Assembly: GCA_024278695.1 (NCBI GenBank)
Contig: JAJRSR010000131.1
Coordinates: 1 to 41,338 of the forward strand
Length of the DNA stretch: 41,338 bases
Direction: 5' to 3'
Source: Planctomycetota bacterium
GTDB lineage: Bacteria; Planctomycetota; Phycisphaerae; UBA1845
Shown here: positions 16,319 through 23,891 of the stretch, one piece after another
How the letters are laid out: every line of letters starts with the position of its first letter
How positions within the stretch are numbered: the first letter of the stretch is position 1
The notes under the pieces: generated by a model
Databases searched by the model: none
The model's input: only the letters and a program-made list of their open reading frames with translations
Told to the model about the DNA's origin: nothing
Program-made: the position numbers and the translations under genes

Positions 16319-17893
16319 CTACGAGCCCGGCAGCGCATCCACCACAAGATTACCCACCAGACTTCGACGGTGATAAAAACCATACGCCGCGATGGCCGGG
16401 AACATGAGCGCAAAGCCCATCCCGACAAGCCCGACGACCACATTGCAAACCAACGCAAACGTCGCCCACGCGCCGCTATCCGACATCGAAGCGAGCACCC
16501 ACGCCGCGTTACCCAACAACAACACCATCGTCAGCGGCAACAGCACCTGCACACACGCATAGAGCACCTGATCGATGCGAACACGCGGCAGCGTCCACCG
16601 CAACCAAATCTGAACGAACAAAAAGAAGACGCACTTGCTCACAAACCAGATCGGACCGCTAAACAGCAGGCCCCGCACGCCATCCATGTACCACGCGTCG
16701 CCCCACGACGCCCCCCAAGCCGAGGGCAGCGGGGAGTTCCAACCGCCGAGGAACATAATCACCGCAAGCCCGCTCACCACGAACATGCCCGCGTATTCCG
16801 CAAAGAAAAACAAACTCCAACGGAAGCCGGAGTATTCGGTATGAAAGCCGGCCACCAGCTCGCTCTCAGCCTCGGGAAGATCAAACGGGGCACGCTTGCT
16901 GCTAGCCAACGACGCAATGAAGTAGGCAACAAAAGCGAGAAACGTGAACGGATTGCGAAACGCGATCCAGGTGAACCATCCGCCGGCCTGAGCCTCACCA
17001 ATGTTCTTGAGACTAATTGAACCCACGCAGAGCACGGGAATGAGCAACGCCATACCCATCGGAATCTCATACGAGACCATCTGGCAGGCCTCGCGCATCG
17101 CGCCGTAGATACTCCACTTGTTGTTCGACGCCCAGCCGGACAGGATCACCGCGAACACCTCGATCCCCAGCACGCCGAGGATGAACAGCAGCGCCACGTC
17201 CAACTCGCGAAACATGTACGTCGCCCCGAGCGGGAACGCAATGAACGACAGCAGCACAGGGATGATCGCAAAGTACGGTGCCACGCGGAACAGCTTATCG
17301 TCCGCGTCATCCGGGATCAGATCCTCTTTGAGCAGCAGCTTGATGCCGTCGGCCGGCGACTGCGACCAGCCATGCCATCCGCCCACACGCATCGGCCCCA
17401 GCCGCGACTGGATGCGACCGGCCACCTTTCGCTCCAACCAAATCGTAAACACGGGAATCAGGTTGAACAGACCGATCAAACCGCCCATGCCGATCACATC
17501 CCTAACGATGCGAAACTGCAACGGCCAGAGGAGAAACTTCAGCACACCGGTGGCCATGCCGTCAGCGGCCTGCAACCGCGATTCAACCACCGAAGGCGGA
17601 ACACCCCACGTCACCGGTGACATATACTCAAACTCGACACCCGTGATACGCGTCCCGGCCGAAAGAACCACGTCGTCCACATAATGAAACACGATCGAGT
17701 GTGCCCAAACGGCCAAGCACACCGTCACCACCGCACCGATCATAATCATGCCGGAAAACCGGCTGACGATCGGCGCACCGATGGCGTACACCATCTTGGC
17801 GATACCGACGATGATGCCCGCGAAGAACCCGAACTGCGTCGGACGCTTCTCCTGCCAGGGCACCCAAAACTGATTCACCGCACCGTTACTCAT
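16319..17893 (-). CDS. nuoH: NADH-quinone oxidoreductase subunit H with a long N-terminal extension
   Basis: A 524-residue membrane subunit that forms the quinone chamber with NuoB and NuoD. The family core begins near residue 135: WLERKVAGRIQSRLGPMRVG (152-171), QSPADGIKLLLKEDLIP, and further on SNNKWSIYGAMREACQMVSYE and FDLPEAESELVAGFHTEYSG, all highly conserved. About 115 residues precede it, with at least two additional hydrophobic segments (roughly 24-45 and 48-70). The ATG at 17893 is used; later Mets would still leave a long extension. It is placed 50 bases after nuoD. Confidence 0.95.
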   Translation of the reverse strand: MSNGAVNQFWVPWQEKRPTQFGFFAGIIVGIAKMVYAIGAPIVSRFSGMIMIGAVVTVCLAVWAHSIVFHYVDDVVLSAGTRITGVEFEYMSPVTWGVPPSVVESRLQAADGMATGVLKFLLWPLQFRIVRDVIGMGGLIGLFNLIPVFTIWLERKVAGRIQSRLGPMRVGGWHGWSQSPADGIKLLLKEDLIPDDADDKLFRVAPYFAIIPVLLSFIAFPLGATYMFRELDVALLFILGVLGIEVFAVILSGWASNNKWSIYGAMREACQMVSYEIPMGMALLIPVLCVGSISLKNIGEAQAGGWFTWIAFRNPFTFLAFVAYFIASLASSKRAPFDLPEAESELVAGFHTEYSGFRWSLFFFAEYAGMFVVSGLAVIMFLGGWNSPLPSAWGASWGDAWYMDGVRGLLFSGPIWFVSKCVFFLFVQIWLRWTLPRVRIDQVLYACVQVLLPLTMVLLLGNAAWVLASMSDSGAWATFALVCNVVVGLVGMGFALMFPAIAAYGFYHRRSLVGNLVVDALPGS

Positions 17894-17943
17894 GTCTCAC
17901 TCTTGGTTGCTGCTCGTCACGAGCACACTACACGCACGTTTCG

Positions 17944-19143
17944 CTAACGATCCACTTCGCCCATCACCACGTCGATACTACCGATGATGGCCGGCACATC
18001 CGCAAGCAGCACGTTCTTAGCGCAGTGCTGCGTAATACACAGATTCGAAAAACTCGGACCGCGTGCCTTTACGCGGTACGGGATCGCCGAGCCGTCGCCG
18101 CGCACATAGAAGCCCAGTTGGCCTCGCGGGTTTTCCACCTCGACGTAGATTTCATCGTCCGGAAGTTTGACGGTCGTGCCCTTCTTCGCACGAAACTCAC
18201 CGTCCGGAAGCTGATCCATCGCCTGACGCATGATGCGCACGGACTGCGTCATCTCCAACACGCGAACGAAGTACCGGCTCCAGCAATCACCAACCTCAAC
18301 CCCCTGCGGGATGACACCCGTACCCGGCGGCTCGGCGATGGGGATTTCAAAATCGTATTTTTCGTAGCCGTCGTACGGCAGCGCTTTTCGCAGATCAAAC
18401 CGAATCCCCGATCCGCGAAGCGGGGGACCGGTCAAACCAAACGCGATGGCCTCCTCCTTGCTGATCACGCCGACACGCCCGGTTCGCTTGATGAAAATAT
18501 GGTTGAACGACAACAGGTTGTTGTAGTCGTCGATCTTCGTCTCGAAATAGTCCAAGAACTCACGACAACGATCGATCCAACCATCCGGCACATCATCATG
18601 CACGCCGCCGATGGTGATGTAGCTGTAGGTGAGCCGGGCACCGCAAGCGGCCTCGAACAGATCGAGGATCATCTCGCGTTCACGGAAGCAATAAAGAAAC
18701 GGCGTGAACGCGCCCATGTCCAGCCCGTATGTCCCGAGCGACACGAGGTGCGACGCAATGCGGTTCAGCTCTGCGAAGATCACCCGCAGCGCTTGCCCGC
18801 GCGGCGGAACTTCCATCCCCGCGAGCCGCTCCACCGCAATCGAAAACGCCTGGTTGTTGTTCATCCCGGCCAGGTAGTCCATCCGGTCGGTGTACGGAAT
18901 GTATTGATACGGCTGAACCGCCTCTCCGATTTTCTCAGCACAACGATGCAGATACCCGATATGCGGCACGGCCTCCAGCACCATCTCGCCATCGGTGCGA
19001 AGCACGATCCGCAACACGCCGTGCGTCGATGGGTGCTGCGGTCCCATATTGACCAGCATTTCCTCGGTGCGCAGATCACCCTGCTCGACCCGATCATGGT
19101 CGATCAACACGTCTGGTTGAGATTCGAGAACTACATCGCTCAT
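17944..19143 (-). CDS. nuoD: NADH-quinone oxidoreductase subunit D (49-kDa type)
   Basis: A 399-residue peripheral-arm subunit related to [NiFe]-hydrogenase large subunits that lines the quinone pocket. Motifs: VNMGPQHPSTHGVLRIVLRT with the quinone-site His, PHIGYLHRCAEKIGE, MDYLAGMNNN, ELNRIASHL, and the C-terminal SIDVVMGEVDR. Hydrogenase nickel cysteines are absent, as expected. NuoD is a separate gene rather than a NuoCD fusion. Two non-complex-I genes separate it from nuoC; the nearer one ends 36 bases upstream. Confidence 0.96.
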   Translation of the reverse strand: MSDVVLESQPDVLIDHDRVEQGDLRTEEMLVNMGPQHPSTHGVLRIVLRTDGEMVLEAVPHIGYLHRCAEKIGEAVQPYQYIPYTDRMDYLAGMNNNQAFSIAVERLAGMEVPPRGQALRVIFAELNRIASHLVSLGTYGLDMGAFTPFLYCFREREMILDLFEAACGARLTYSYITIGGVHDDVPDGWIDRCREFLDYFETKIDDYNNLLSFNHIFIKRTGRVGVISKEEAIAFGLTGPPLRGSGIRFDLRKALPYDGYEKYDFEIPIAEPPGTGVIPQGVEVGDCWSRYFVRVLEMTQSVRIMRQAMDQLPDGEFRAKKGTTVKLPDDEIYVEVENPRGQLGFYVRGDGSAIPYRVKARGPSFSNLCITQHCAKNVLLADVPAIIGSIDVVMGEVDR

Positions 19144-19179
19144 GCCGTCAAGTCCGCCATTCGGGCAAAGCCCCGTAAC

Positions 19180-19467
19180 TCATACTTCCCGTACGTTTCG
19201 ATCGTATTCGTCGAGCTCCATCGGATGTACAGCCATGAGAAACAGGAGCGATTCTTTCGTCACATGCTCCTGCAGGTACGACCATATCATTTTCTGACGC
19301 GCCGACAGTCCAATGTCGCGAAAGCCATCACTGCCAATCAACGCACGAAGGTGCTGCCACTCAGTTTCATACACAAAAACCTTAGTAACAGCGCCGCCAG
19401 CGACGAACCCATCAAGCGCAGCCTCTATCTCTCGCTTGGCTGTTAGGATATTGCTTTTGACAACCAT
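19180..19467 (-). CDS. Small BolA-like protein, partner of the HEPN protein
   Basis: A 95-residue protein from ATG 19467, which lies inside the end of the HEPN gene (25-base overlap), so the two are co-translated; an in-frame start at 19500 is possible. I do not recognise it with certainty. Its pattern resembles BolA: a first helix KREIEAALDGF, a strand region HLRALIGSDGFRD, then LSARQKMIWSYLQEHV (compare the BolA helix after F-x-G with RHRxVYxxL) and a final PMELDEYDR helix. BolA proteins usually bind iron-sulfur clusters or DNA; the usual BolA cluster ligand is not evident, so this may be only the fold. It lies between nuoC and nuoD, and the role is unknown. Confidence 0.6.
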   Translation of the reverse strand: MVVKSNILTAKREIEAALDGFVAGGAVTKVFVYETEWQHLRALIGSDGFRDIGLSARQKMIWSYLQEHVTKESLLFLMAVHPMELDEYDRNVREV

Positions 19468-19889
19468 GGGATCACGCCCTCCGGCACGCCAACGAGACAA
19501 TCCAAAAAGTCCCTTGCCGTTGGTTCGTCAATTACTCTTGGATCCTGGTACCGAATCGAGGGATTCCCGTCACCATCACTCCACAGTCCAACGACCTGCT
19601 TAAAGTTTAACCAAACCAACAAATCGTCCTTCAACCGCTTCTCCAACCCGGTGTAGAGCAACAAGCTCTCCAGGTTATGCGTCTTAAACGTCGCCAGCAG
19701 CGATCCCCAATCAAGCCGCACACAAATCGCTGCCTTTAGATAGCACTCGACCGCATACCCCGCCAGGTAAACGGCTCCAGCGTATTCACCAACCTCAAGC
19801 AGTGCTTTCGCCTCACGCAAACGAGCCTCACCAATTCGCTCCAACGTCTCGCGAGGAATGATCGGCTTTGTCTGAAGCGTGGGTGCCAT
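19443..19889 (-). CDS. HEPN-domain protein inserted in the nuo operon
   Basis: A 148-residue helical protein. LEVGEYAGAVYLAGYAVECYLKAAI (29-55) is the HEPN second-helix signature (A-x(n)-YAVE-x2-LKA), and KTHNLESLL (69-77) is the conserved T-H-x-L helix. HEPN proteins often form toxin-antitoxin pairs, mostly with MNT nucleotidyltransferases, and many toxins are RNases with an R-x4-6-H motif. No such motif is visible here, so RNase activity is doubtful. It begins 7 bases after the nuoC stop and its end overlaps the small BolA-like gene. Its role could be toxin, scaffold or complex I accessory factor; only the domain call is firm. Confidence 0.8.
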   Translation of the reverse strand: MAPTLQTKPIIPRETLERIGEARLREAKALLEVGEYAGAVYLAGYAVECYLKAAICVRLDWGSLLATFKTHNLESLLLYTGLEKRLKDDLLVWLNFKQVVGLWSDGDGNPSIRYQDPRVIDEPTARDFLDCLVGVPEGVIPWLSKAIS

Positions 19890-19896
19890 GGTTCAT

Positions 19897-20430
19897 CTAG
19901 TGCCGTGGGTTCGTCAGTTCAAACTCCGTTGTCGCCGGGATCCCGTGGTACTCCAACGGGAAATCGTAATCCTTCCGTAGCGGGTAGCCCTCCCAATCAT
20001 CCGGGCAGAGTATCCGCCGCAAGTCGGGATGATCCGTAAACACAATCCCGAACATGTCATACGCCTCGCGCTCGTGCCAATCGGCGGCGGGCCACACGTG
20101 TGACACGGTGGGCATGACGGGATCATTCCGATCCACCGTCACCCGAACGGCGAACTCGCTCGTCTCCCTAATCAACACCGTTGGCGTATCCAAACACACG
20201 GTCATCAGGTCATACACGCACGCCAGCTTGTCGTCCGCGAGTAGGTCCAGCCCACTAATACTGCGTAGCAGGTTCATGCGTAACCGCGAGTCATCCCGCA
20301 AGAACGTCGCGACATCAGGCCAGCGCTGCGGCGCGATCTCCGCGTAGGGGTGGCACCCCTCGACGACCATCTTCACGACGTCGTCGCCGAACTCGCTGAC
20401 CAATAGTTTGCCGATCTCTTCAGGTGCCAC
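19897..20430 (-). CDS. nuoC: NADH-quinone oxidoreductase subunit C (30-kDa type)
   Basis: A 177-residue peripheral subunit that braces NuoD and NuoB. The C-terminal signature is [19 protein letters not shown] followed by [18 protein letters not shown], and the N-terminal half has the [16 protein letters not shown] region. It starts with GTG at 20430 and has a weak ribosome-binding site (AAAAGAG). The 144-base gap to nuoB contains a hairpin repeat, which may uncouple the two genes. The HEPN gene follows after 7 bases. Confidence 0.94.
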   Translation of the reverse strand: MAPEEIGKLLVSEFGDDVVKMVVEGCHPYAEIAPQRWPDVATFLRDDSRLRMNLLRSISGLDLLADDKLACVYDLMTVCLDTPTVLIRETSEFAVRVTVDRNDPVMPTVSHVWPAADWHEREAYDMFGIVFTDHPDLRRILCPDDWEGYPLRKDYDFPLEYHGIPATTEFELTNPRH

Positions 20431-20474
20431 TTACGACTCTTTTTTCGTTTCTAGTTCCGTCGCTCACGCATATT

Positions 20475-20556
20475 GGGTGGCCCATGGCTTTAGCCTTGGG
20501 GGACACGAATCCGCCAACCAATTCGAGCCCCCCACCTCTAAAGAGATGGGGCACCC
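20475..20556. repeat. REP-like hairpin repeat, copy 2, inside the nuo operon
   Basis: GGGTGGCCCATGGCTTTAGC at 20475 continues CTTGGGGGACACGAAT. The core CCCAtGGC-TTTA-GCCtTGGG is an imperfect hairpin. The far end GGGGCACCC is nearly complementary to the opening GGGTGGCCC, so the whole element can fold on itself. It occupies the nuoB-nuoC gap. Confidence 0.65.
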
Positions 20557-20574
20557 ACTGCTTTCCATTTACCG

Positions 20575-21093
20575 CTACGCCAGTGCGACCTCTTTCGCCT
20601 TAGTCACGAGACTCTTGGCTCGCGTCTGGTGACGAATCTTGTCTTGCAGCCGCATCAGCCCTTCAAGCAGCGCCTCCGGACGCGGCGGACACCCAGGGAT
20701 ATAAATATCCACGGGGACGACTAGGTCCACGCCCTTCACCACGTGGTACCCGTGCTTGAAGTAGGGGCCGCCGCCAACCGTACACGCGCCCATCGCCATC
20801 ACATATTTCGGATCCGGCATCTGGTTGTAGAGCCGCTTGAGCCGTGACGCCATCTTATACGTCACCGTGCCCGCGACGATCATCAGATCACTCTGGCGCG
20901 GCGTGGCCCGGAACGCCCCAGCACCAAACCGGTCAATATCAAAACGAGACGCACCGACGGCCATCATCTCGATCGCGCAGCACGCCAAGCCGAACGTCAT
21001 GGGCCAAATGCTGCTGCTGCGTCCCCAGTTGATCGCCCAGTCGAGCGATGTCACGATCAGACCCTCTTCGAATCGGTTTTCGATCCAACTCAT
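20575..21093 (-). CDS. nuoB: NADH-quinone oxidoreductase subunit B (PSST type)
   Basis: A 172-residue subunit that carries cluster N2, the last electron donor to quinone. Ligand motifs are complete: the tandem Cys in [11 protein letters not shown], then [10 protein letters not shown], and [16 protein letters not shown] 21093 is preceded by GGAG at a 7-base spacing; an in-frame start at 21114 is less well placed. It sits 45 bases downstream of nuoA. Confidence 0.96.
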   Translation of the reverse strand: MSWIENRFEEGLIVTSLDWAINWGRSSSIWPMTFGLACCAIEMMAVGASRFDIDRFGAGAFRATPRQSDLMIVAGTVTYKMASRLKRLYNQMPDPKYVMAMGACTVGGGPYFKHGYHVVKGVDLVVPVDIYIPGCPPRPEALLEGLMRLQDKIRHQTRAKSLVTKAKEVALA

Positions 21094-21138
21094 ACGCTCA
21101 CTCCGATTCGCCAATCGCGCCGCAGGCGCACCCGATCA

Positions 21139-21705
21139 TCACGACCCCGCCCCAGCCGGCTCCGGCACGGTCGTCTCCACAACCGGGTCACTGGCACACG
21201 CGGGCGCTGGAACTGGCAACAGCGCTTCCGCATCTTCCTGAGCGTCACTCGATCGCACCCAGTTCAAATAACCCGACTTCCATTCGTACATGAACGGTAT
21301 CGCGATCAGCACGAAAAACACGAAAAACGCCCAAAAACCCGGAGCGCCGAGATCCTTAAACGCCACGGCCCAAGGCCAAAGCAGCGCAACCTCAACATCA
21401 AACACGATGAACACCAACGCCACCGTGTAAAACCGCAAATCAAACTGCACCCAGCTATCGCCGATCGCCGGCTCACCGCACTCATAAGCAGCGCCCTTTT
21501 CCGGATGCGGTAGCTTCGGCCTAGCCAAACTTCCGAGCGTCAACCCAACGAACACAATACCAAAACCGGCCGCACAAAACATGAGCATACCCAGCACCAA
21601 CATCACGTTGCTGTTACTGCCGGCGGGTCCAGTCTGCGCAACAACCGACTGCGCACCGAACACCGTCGCTACGCTCTGAGTTGCCAAGATGCCGACCGTT
21701 GCCAT
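21139..21705 (-). CDS. nuoA: NADH-quinone oxidoreductase subunit A with N- and C-terminal extensions
   Basis: A 188-residue membrane subunit, versus about 120-150 in most bacteria. Core motifs: PHPEKGAAYECGEPAIGDSW, with the loop Cys that senses the active/deactive state in mitochondria, and FYTVALVFIVFDVEVALLWPW with membrane acidic residues. About 30 extra residues come first (Ala/Val-rich, ending VVAQTGPAG, presequence-like), and a tail of ~40 residues rich in Ala, Pro and Glu follows. GTG 21708 directly precedes ATG 21705; I use the ATG. Confidence 0.94.
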   Translation of the reverse strand: MATVGILATQSVATVFGAQSVVAQTGPAGSNSNVMLVLGMLMFCAAGFGIVFVGLTLGSLARPKLPHPEKGAAYECGEPAIGDSWVQFDLRFYTVALVFIVFDVEVALLWPWAVAFKDLGAPGFWAFFVFFVLIAIPFMYEWKSGYLNWVRSSDAQEDAEALLPVPAPACASDPVVETTVPEPAGAGS

Positions 21706-21762
21706 CACTGTGCGTATCTCACCAATCGAAACCGGCCAATCAAGACCAGCAGGCCAAAACCA

Positions 21763-22383
21763 CTAAGCGTTGTCCGCCAACGCATCCCCCATCGCTACCC
21801 TGCGAGCCTCACGATCGTGCGACATTTTATCGTTTGAATTCGCGAACTCGGTCCATTCCTTCTTCCGCGTCGCCGCCCATTCAGGCAGTTTTTCCTTAGT
21901 CATCCAGAGCGGTTGCGGCGTCTGCAAGCCGTCCTTCGCAAGCTCGGTAAACTCGACGATCATGCTCTCACGGTTGAAGCCCGACATATCGTGAATGTTG
22001 CCCATGTGGATACAATCCGTGGGACACGGGTCCACGCACAGCGCACAAAACATACACTTGGCGTAGTCGATCGCGTAACGCGTCATGAGCCCGCCAGCCG
22101 CGATCCCCGAAACTTTGTCGAGTTTGCGCGGCCCGGTCTTTTCGATATAGATACAATCCACCGGGCACGCCTTTGCGCACAGGTCGCAGGCGATGCACTT
22201 TTCGATTTCGTAAAAATGGAAGCCGCGGTACCTCGGCTGAAGCGCCGGCGCGACATCCGGATACTGAAGCGTCACCGTCTTAGCGAAGCAATACTTCAGC
22301 GAAATCCGCATCCCGATCAGAATCGTAGATACGGTCTGCCAGATATTGTGAAAGTATTCGCGAACCGGACTCATCTGATTCAT
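21763..22383 (-). CDS. nuoI: NADH-quinone oxidoreductase subunit I (TYKY type), first gene of the operon
   Basis: A 206-residue ferredoxin-like subunit with two [4Fe-4S] clusters (N6a/N6b) passing electrons to NuoB. The cluster motifs CIACDLCAKACPVDC and CMFCALCVDPCPTDC are both complete. A long hydrophilic C-terminal tail follows. I start at ATG 22383 (MNQMSPVREYF); the frame extends to 22440 without similarity. Unusually nuoI leads the operon rather than following nuoH, and nuoE, nuoF and nuoG are not present in the window. Confidence 0.95.
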   Translation of the reverse strand: MNQMSPVREYFHNIWQTVSTILIGMRISLKYCFAKTVTLQYPDVAPALQPRYRGFHFYEIEKCIACDLCAKACPVDCIYIEKTGPRKLDKVSGIAAGGLMTRYAIDYAKCMFCALCVDPCPTDCIHMGNIHDMSGFNRESMIVEFTELAKDGLQTPQPLWMTKEKLPEWAATRKKEWTEFANSNDKMSHDREARRVAMGDALADNA

Positions 22384-22455
22384 CTTGCCACCCGAAAAAG
22401 AGCCTGTTGGCGTTGCCCGCACACCGCCGACGCTCCACAACTCAATCGCGGGCGG

Positions 22456-22484
22456 ATTCTAGCGCAACCGCACGACAAGTACAA
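22456..22484 (-). promoter_or_regulatory. Candidate promoter of the nuo operon
   Basis: On the minus strand TTGTAC (22479-22484) is followed after 17 bases by TAGAAT (22456-22461), one mismatch from the sigma-70 -10 consensus. It lies about 72 bases before nuoI and in the 144-base spacer after cinA, the right place for an operon promoter. The -35 match is weak (3 of 6). Confidence 0.4.
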
Positions 22485-22527
22485 TGGCACCGGGGCACTT
22501 TTGCGCTTGTTTCGTGCGATCGTCTCG

Positions 22528-23775
22528 TTAGCAGGCGGGCCTCAGCAACCGGAGCCGCAACATATCCAGCGCCACGTTGACCGCACGACCCCGAATCTCA
22601 CAGCGCGAAAGGTGGTCCCCAAACAGACACCGCCGCACGTCACACCCGGATTCCGTGGCCAGGGCGATAAAGACCAAACCCACGGGTTTTTCAGGGGAAA
22701 GCCCCCCATCCGGACCCGCGATTCCGGTGATCGCCAACGCATAATCACTCCGCGCCGAGCTCCGACAGCCCACGCCCATCGACCGGGCCACCGCCTCCGA
22801 AACTGCCCCTTCCGATTCGATCAACCCTGCCGGCACGCCCAGAAGATCAACCTTGGCCTGATTCGCATAGGAAATGGCCCCGCTTAGGAAAAAAGCACTG
22901 CTACCGGGCACATCCGTGAGACGCTTGGCCAGCAGCCCCCCGGTACAGGACTCGGCCGTCGCCAGCGTCTGACCGCTCTCAAGCAGCAGCTTCGCGACCG
23001 CGTCTTCCAACCCGTCAGCCCCGGAACCGAACACCCGCTCAGCGATCCGGGTCCGAATCTCGTCCAAATCGGCGTCGATCAGCCGACGCGCCTCGATTCC
23101 GGAACACCCCGTCGCCTTGGCACGAACCGTGAGAATCGCACCGGAGGCCGTCACGCCGATGAGCGGGTTCCGGGTTCGCACCATCATATCAGCCAGCCGG
23201 TCTCCGAGATCGGCCTCTGAGAGCCCAAAACACCGGACGGCAGCACTGATAGTGACGCTTCCGGTCCCGCTCAGCCCAGGAGCCACGTGCCGTTCAAACA
23301 TCGGTTTCATCTCAGACGGCACACCCGGCAGCACGAAAACGCGGCACGCAGGACCATCGAAATAGATCCCCGGTGCCGTGCCTCTGGCGTTTTCCAGCAC
23401 GGTGCAACCGAGCGGCATCCGAGCTTGCCCCAAGTTGGAATCCCGAAAACGCTTTCCCCACCGCTCAAAAAACGCTCTGATCTGCGCTTCGGCCACTTCT
23501 GAATGCTCCAGGGTAACGCCGAGCGCCTTGGCCAGCGCCTCACGGGTGAGATCATCCGGCGTCGGCCCAAGCCCGCCGGTGGCGATCACCAGATCGGTAC
23601 CGACCATGGATTCACGGAACGCGGCCTCGATGGCTTCGAGATCATCCGCGACCGTCAGGTGGCGCGTCACGGTGAGACCCAGCGCGATCAACGACTGCGA
23701 AAGCCAGGCGGAATTGGTGTCAACGCACTGCCCGCTGGTGAGTTCCTCGCCGATACTAAGGATTGCCGCCTTCAT
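22528..23775 (-). CDS. cinA: CinA: competence/damage-inducible protein with NMN deamidase domain
   Basis: A 415-residue two-domain protein of normal CinA length. The N-terminal MoaB/MogA-like (COG1058) half has ATGGLGPTPDDLTREALAKALG and LPGVPSEMKPMF, linked in other bacteria to ADP-ribose pyrophosphatase activity. The C-terminal PncC domain has TAESCTGGLLAKRLTDVPGS and ITGIAGPDGG, for nicotinamide-mononucleotide amidohydrolase in NAD salvage. ATG 23775 (MKAAILSIGEEL) is the family start; the frame is open to 24132 only by chance and overlaps the divergent gene. It follows the same direction as nuo but has its own leader. Confidence 0.94.
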   Translation of the reverse strand: MKAAILSIGEELTSGQCVDTNSAWLSQSLIALGLTVTRHLTVADDLEAIEAAFRESMVGTDLVIATGGLGPTPDDLTREALAKALGVTLEHSEVAEAQIRAFFERWGKRFRDSNLGQARMPLGCTVLENARGTAPGIYFDGPACRVFVLPGVPSEMKPMFERHVAPGLSGTGSVTISAAVRCFGLSEADLGDRLADMMVRTRNPLIGVTASGAILTVRAKATGCSGIEARRLIDADLDEIRTRIAERVFGSGADGLEDAVAKLLLESGQTLATAESCTGGLLAKRLTDVPGSSAFFLSGAISYANQAKVDLLGVPAGLIESEGAVSEAVARSMGVGCRSSARSDYALAITGIAGPDGGLSPEKPVGLVFIALATESGCDVRRCLFGDHLSRCEIRGRAVNVALDMLRLRLLRPAC

Positions 23776-23891
23776 CGCCGCCAAGCGTAGCACACCCGGC
23801 CAAGGCGACAAGCGAGCGGCGGCTACCGACGCGCCAGTGGCGACGACACGGTGAACGCTATATATAACGAGGTCGAAAGGGATTGGACCGA

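Noticed and set aside
18025-19446. Long open frame antisense to nuoD and the BolA-like gene
   Set aside because: Composition is Arg/His/Pro/Gln-rich, as expected for the complement of a GC-rich coding gene, and nuoD is unmistakable on the other strand.
19443-19889. HEPN toxin with R-x4-6-H catalytic RNase motif
   Set aside because: No Arg is followed by His at that spacing, so I keep the HEPN call but not a catalytic RNase claim.
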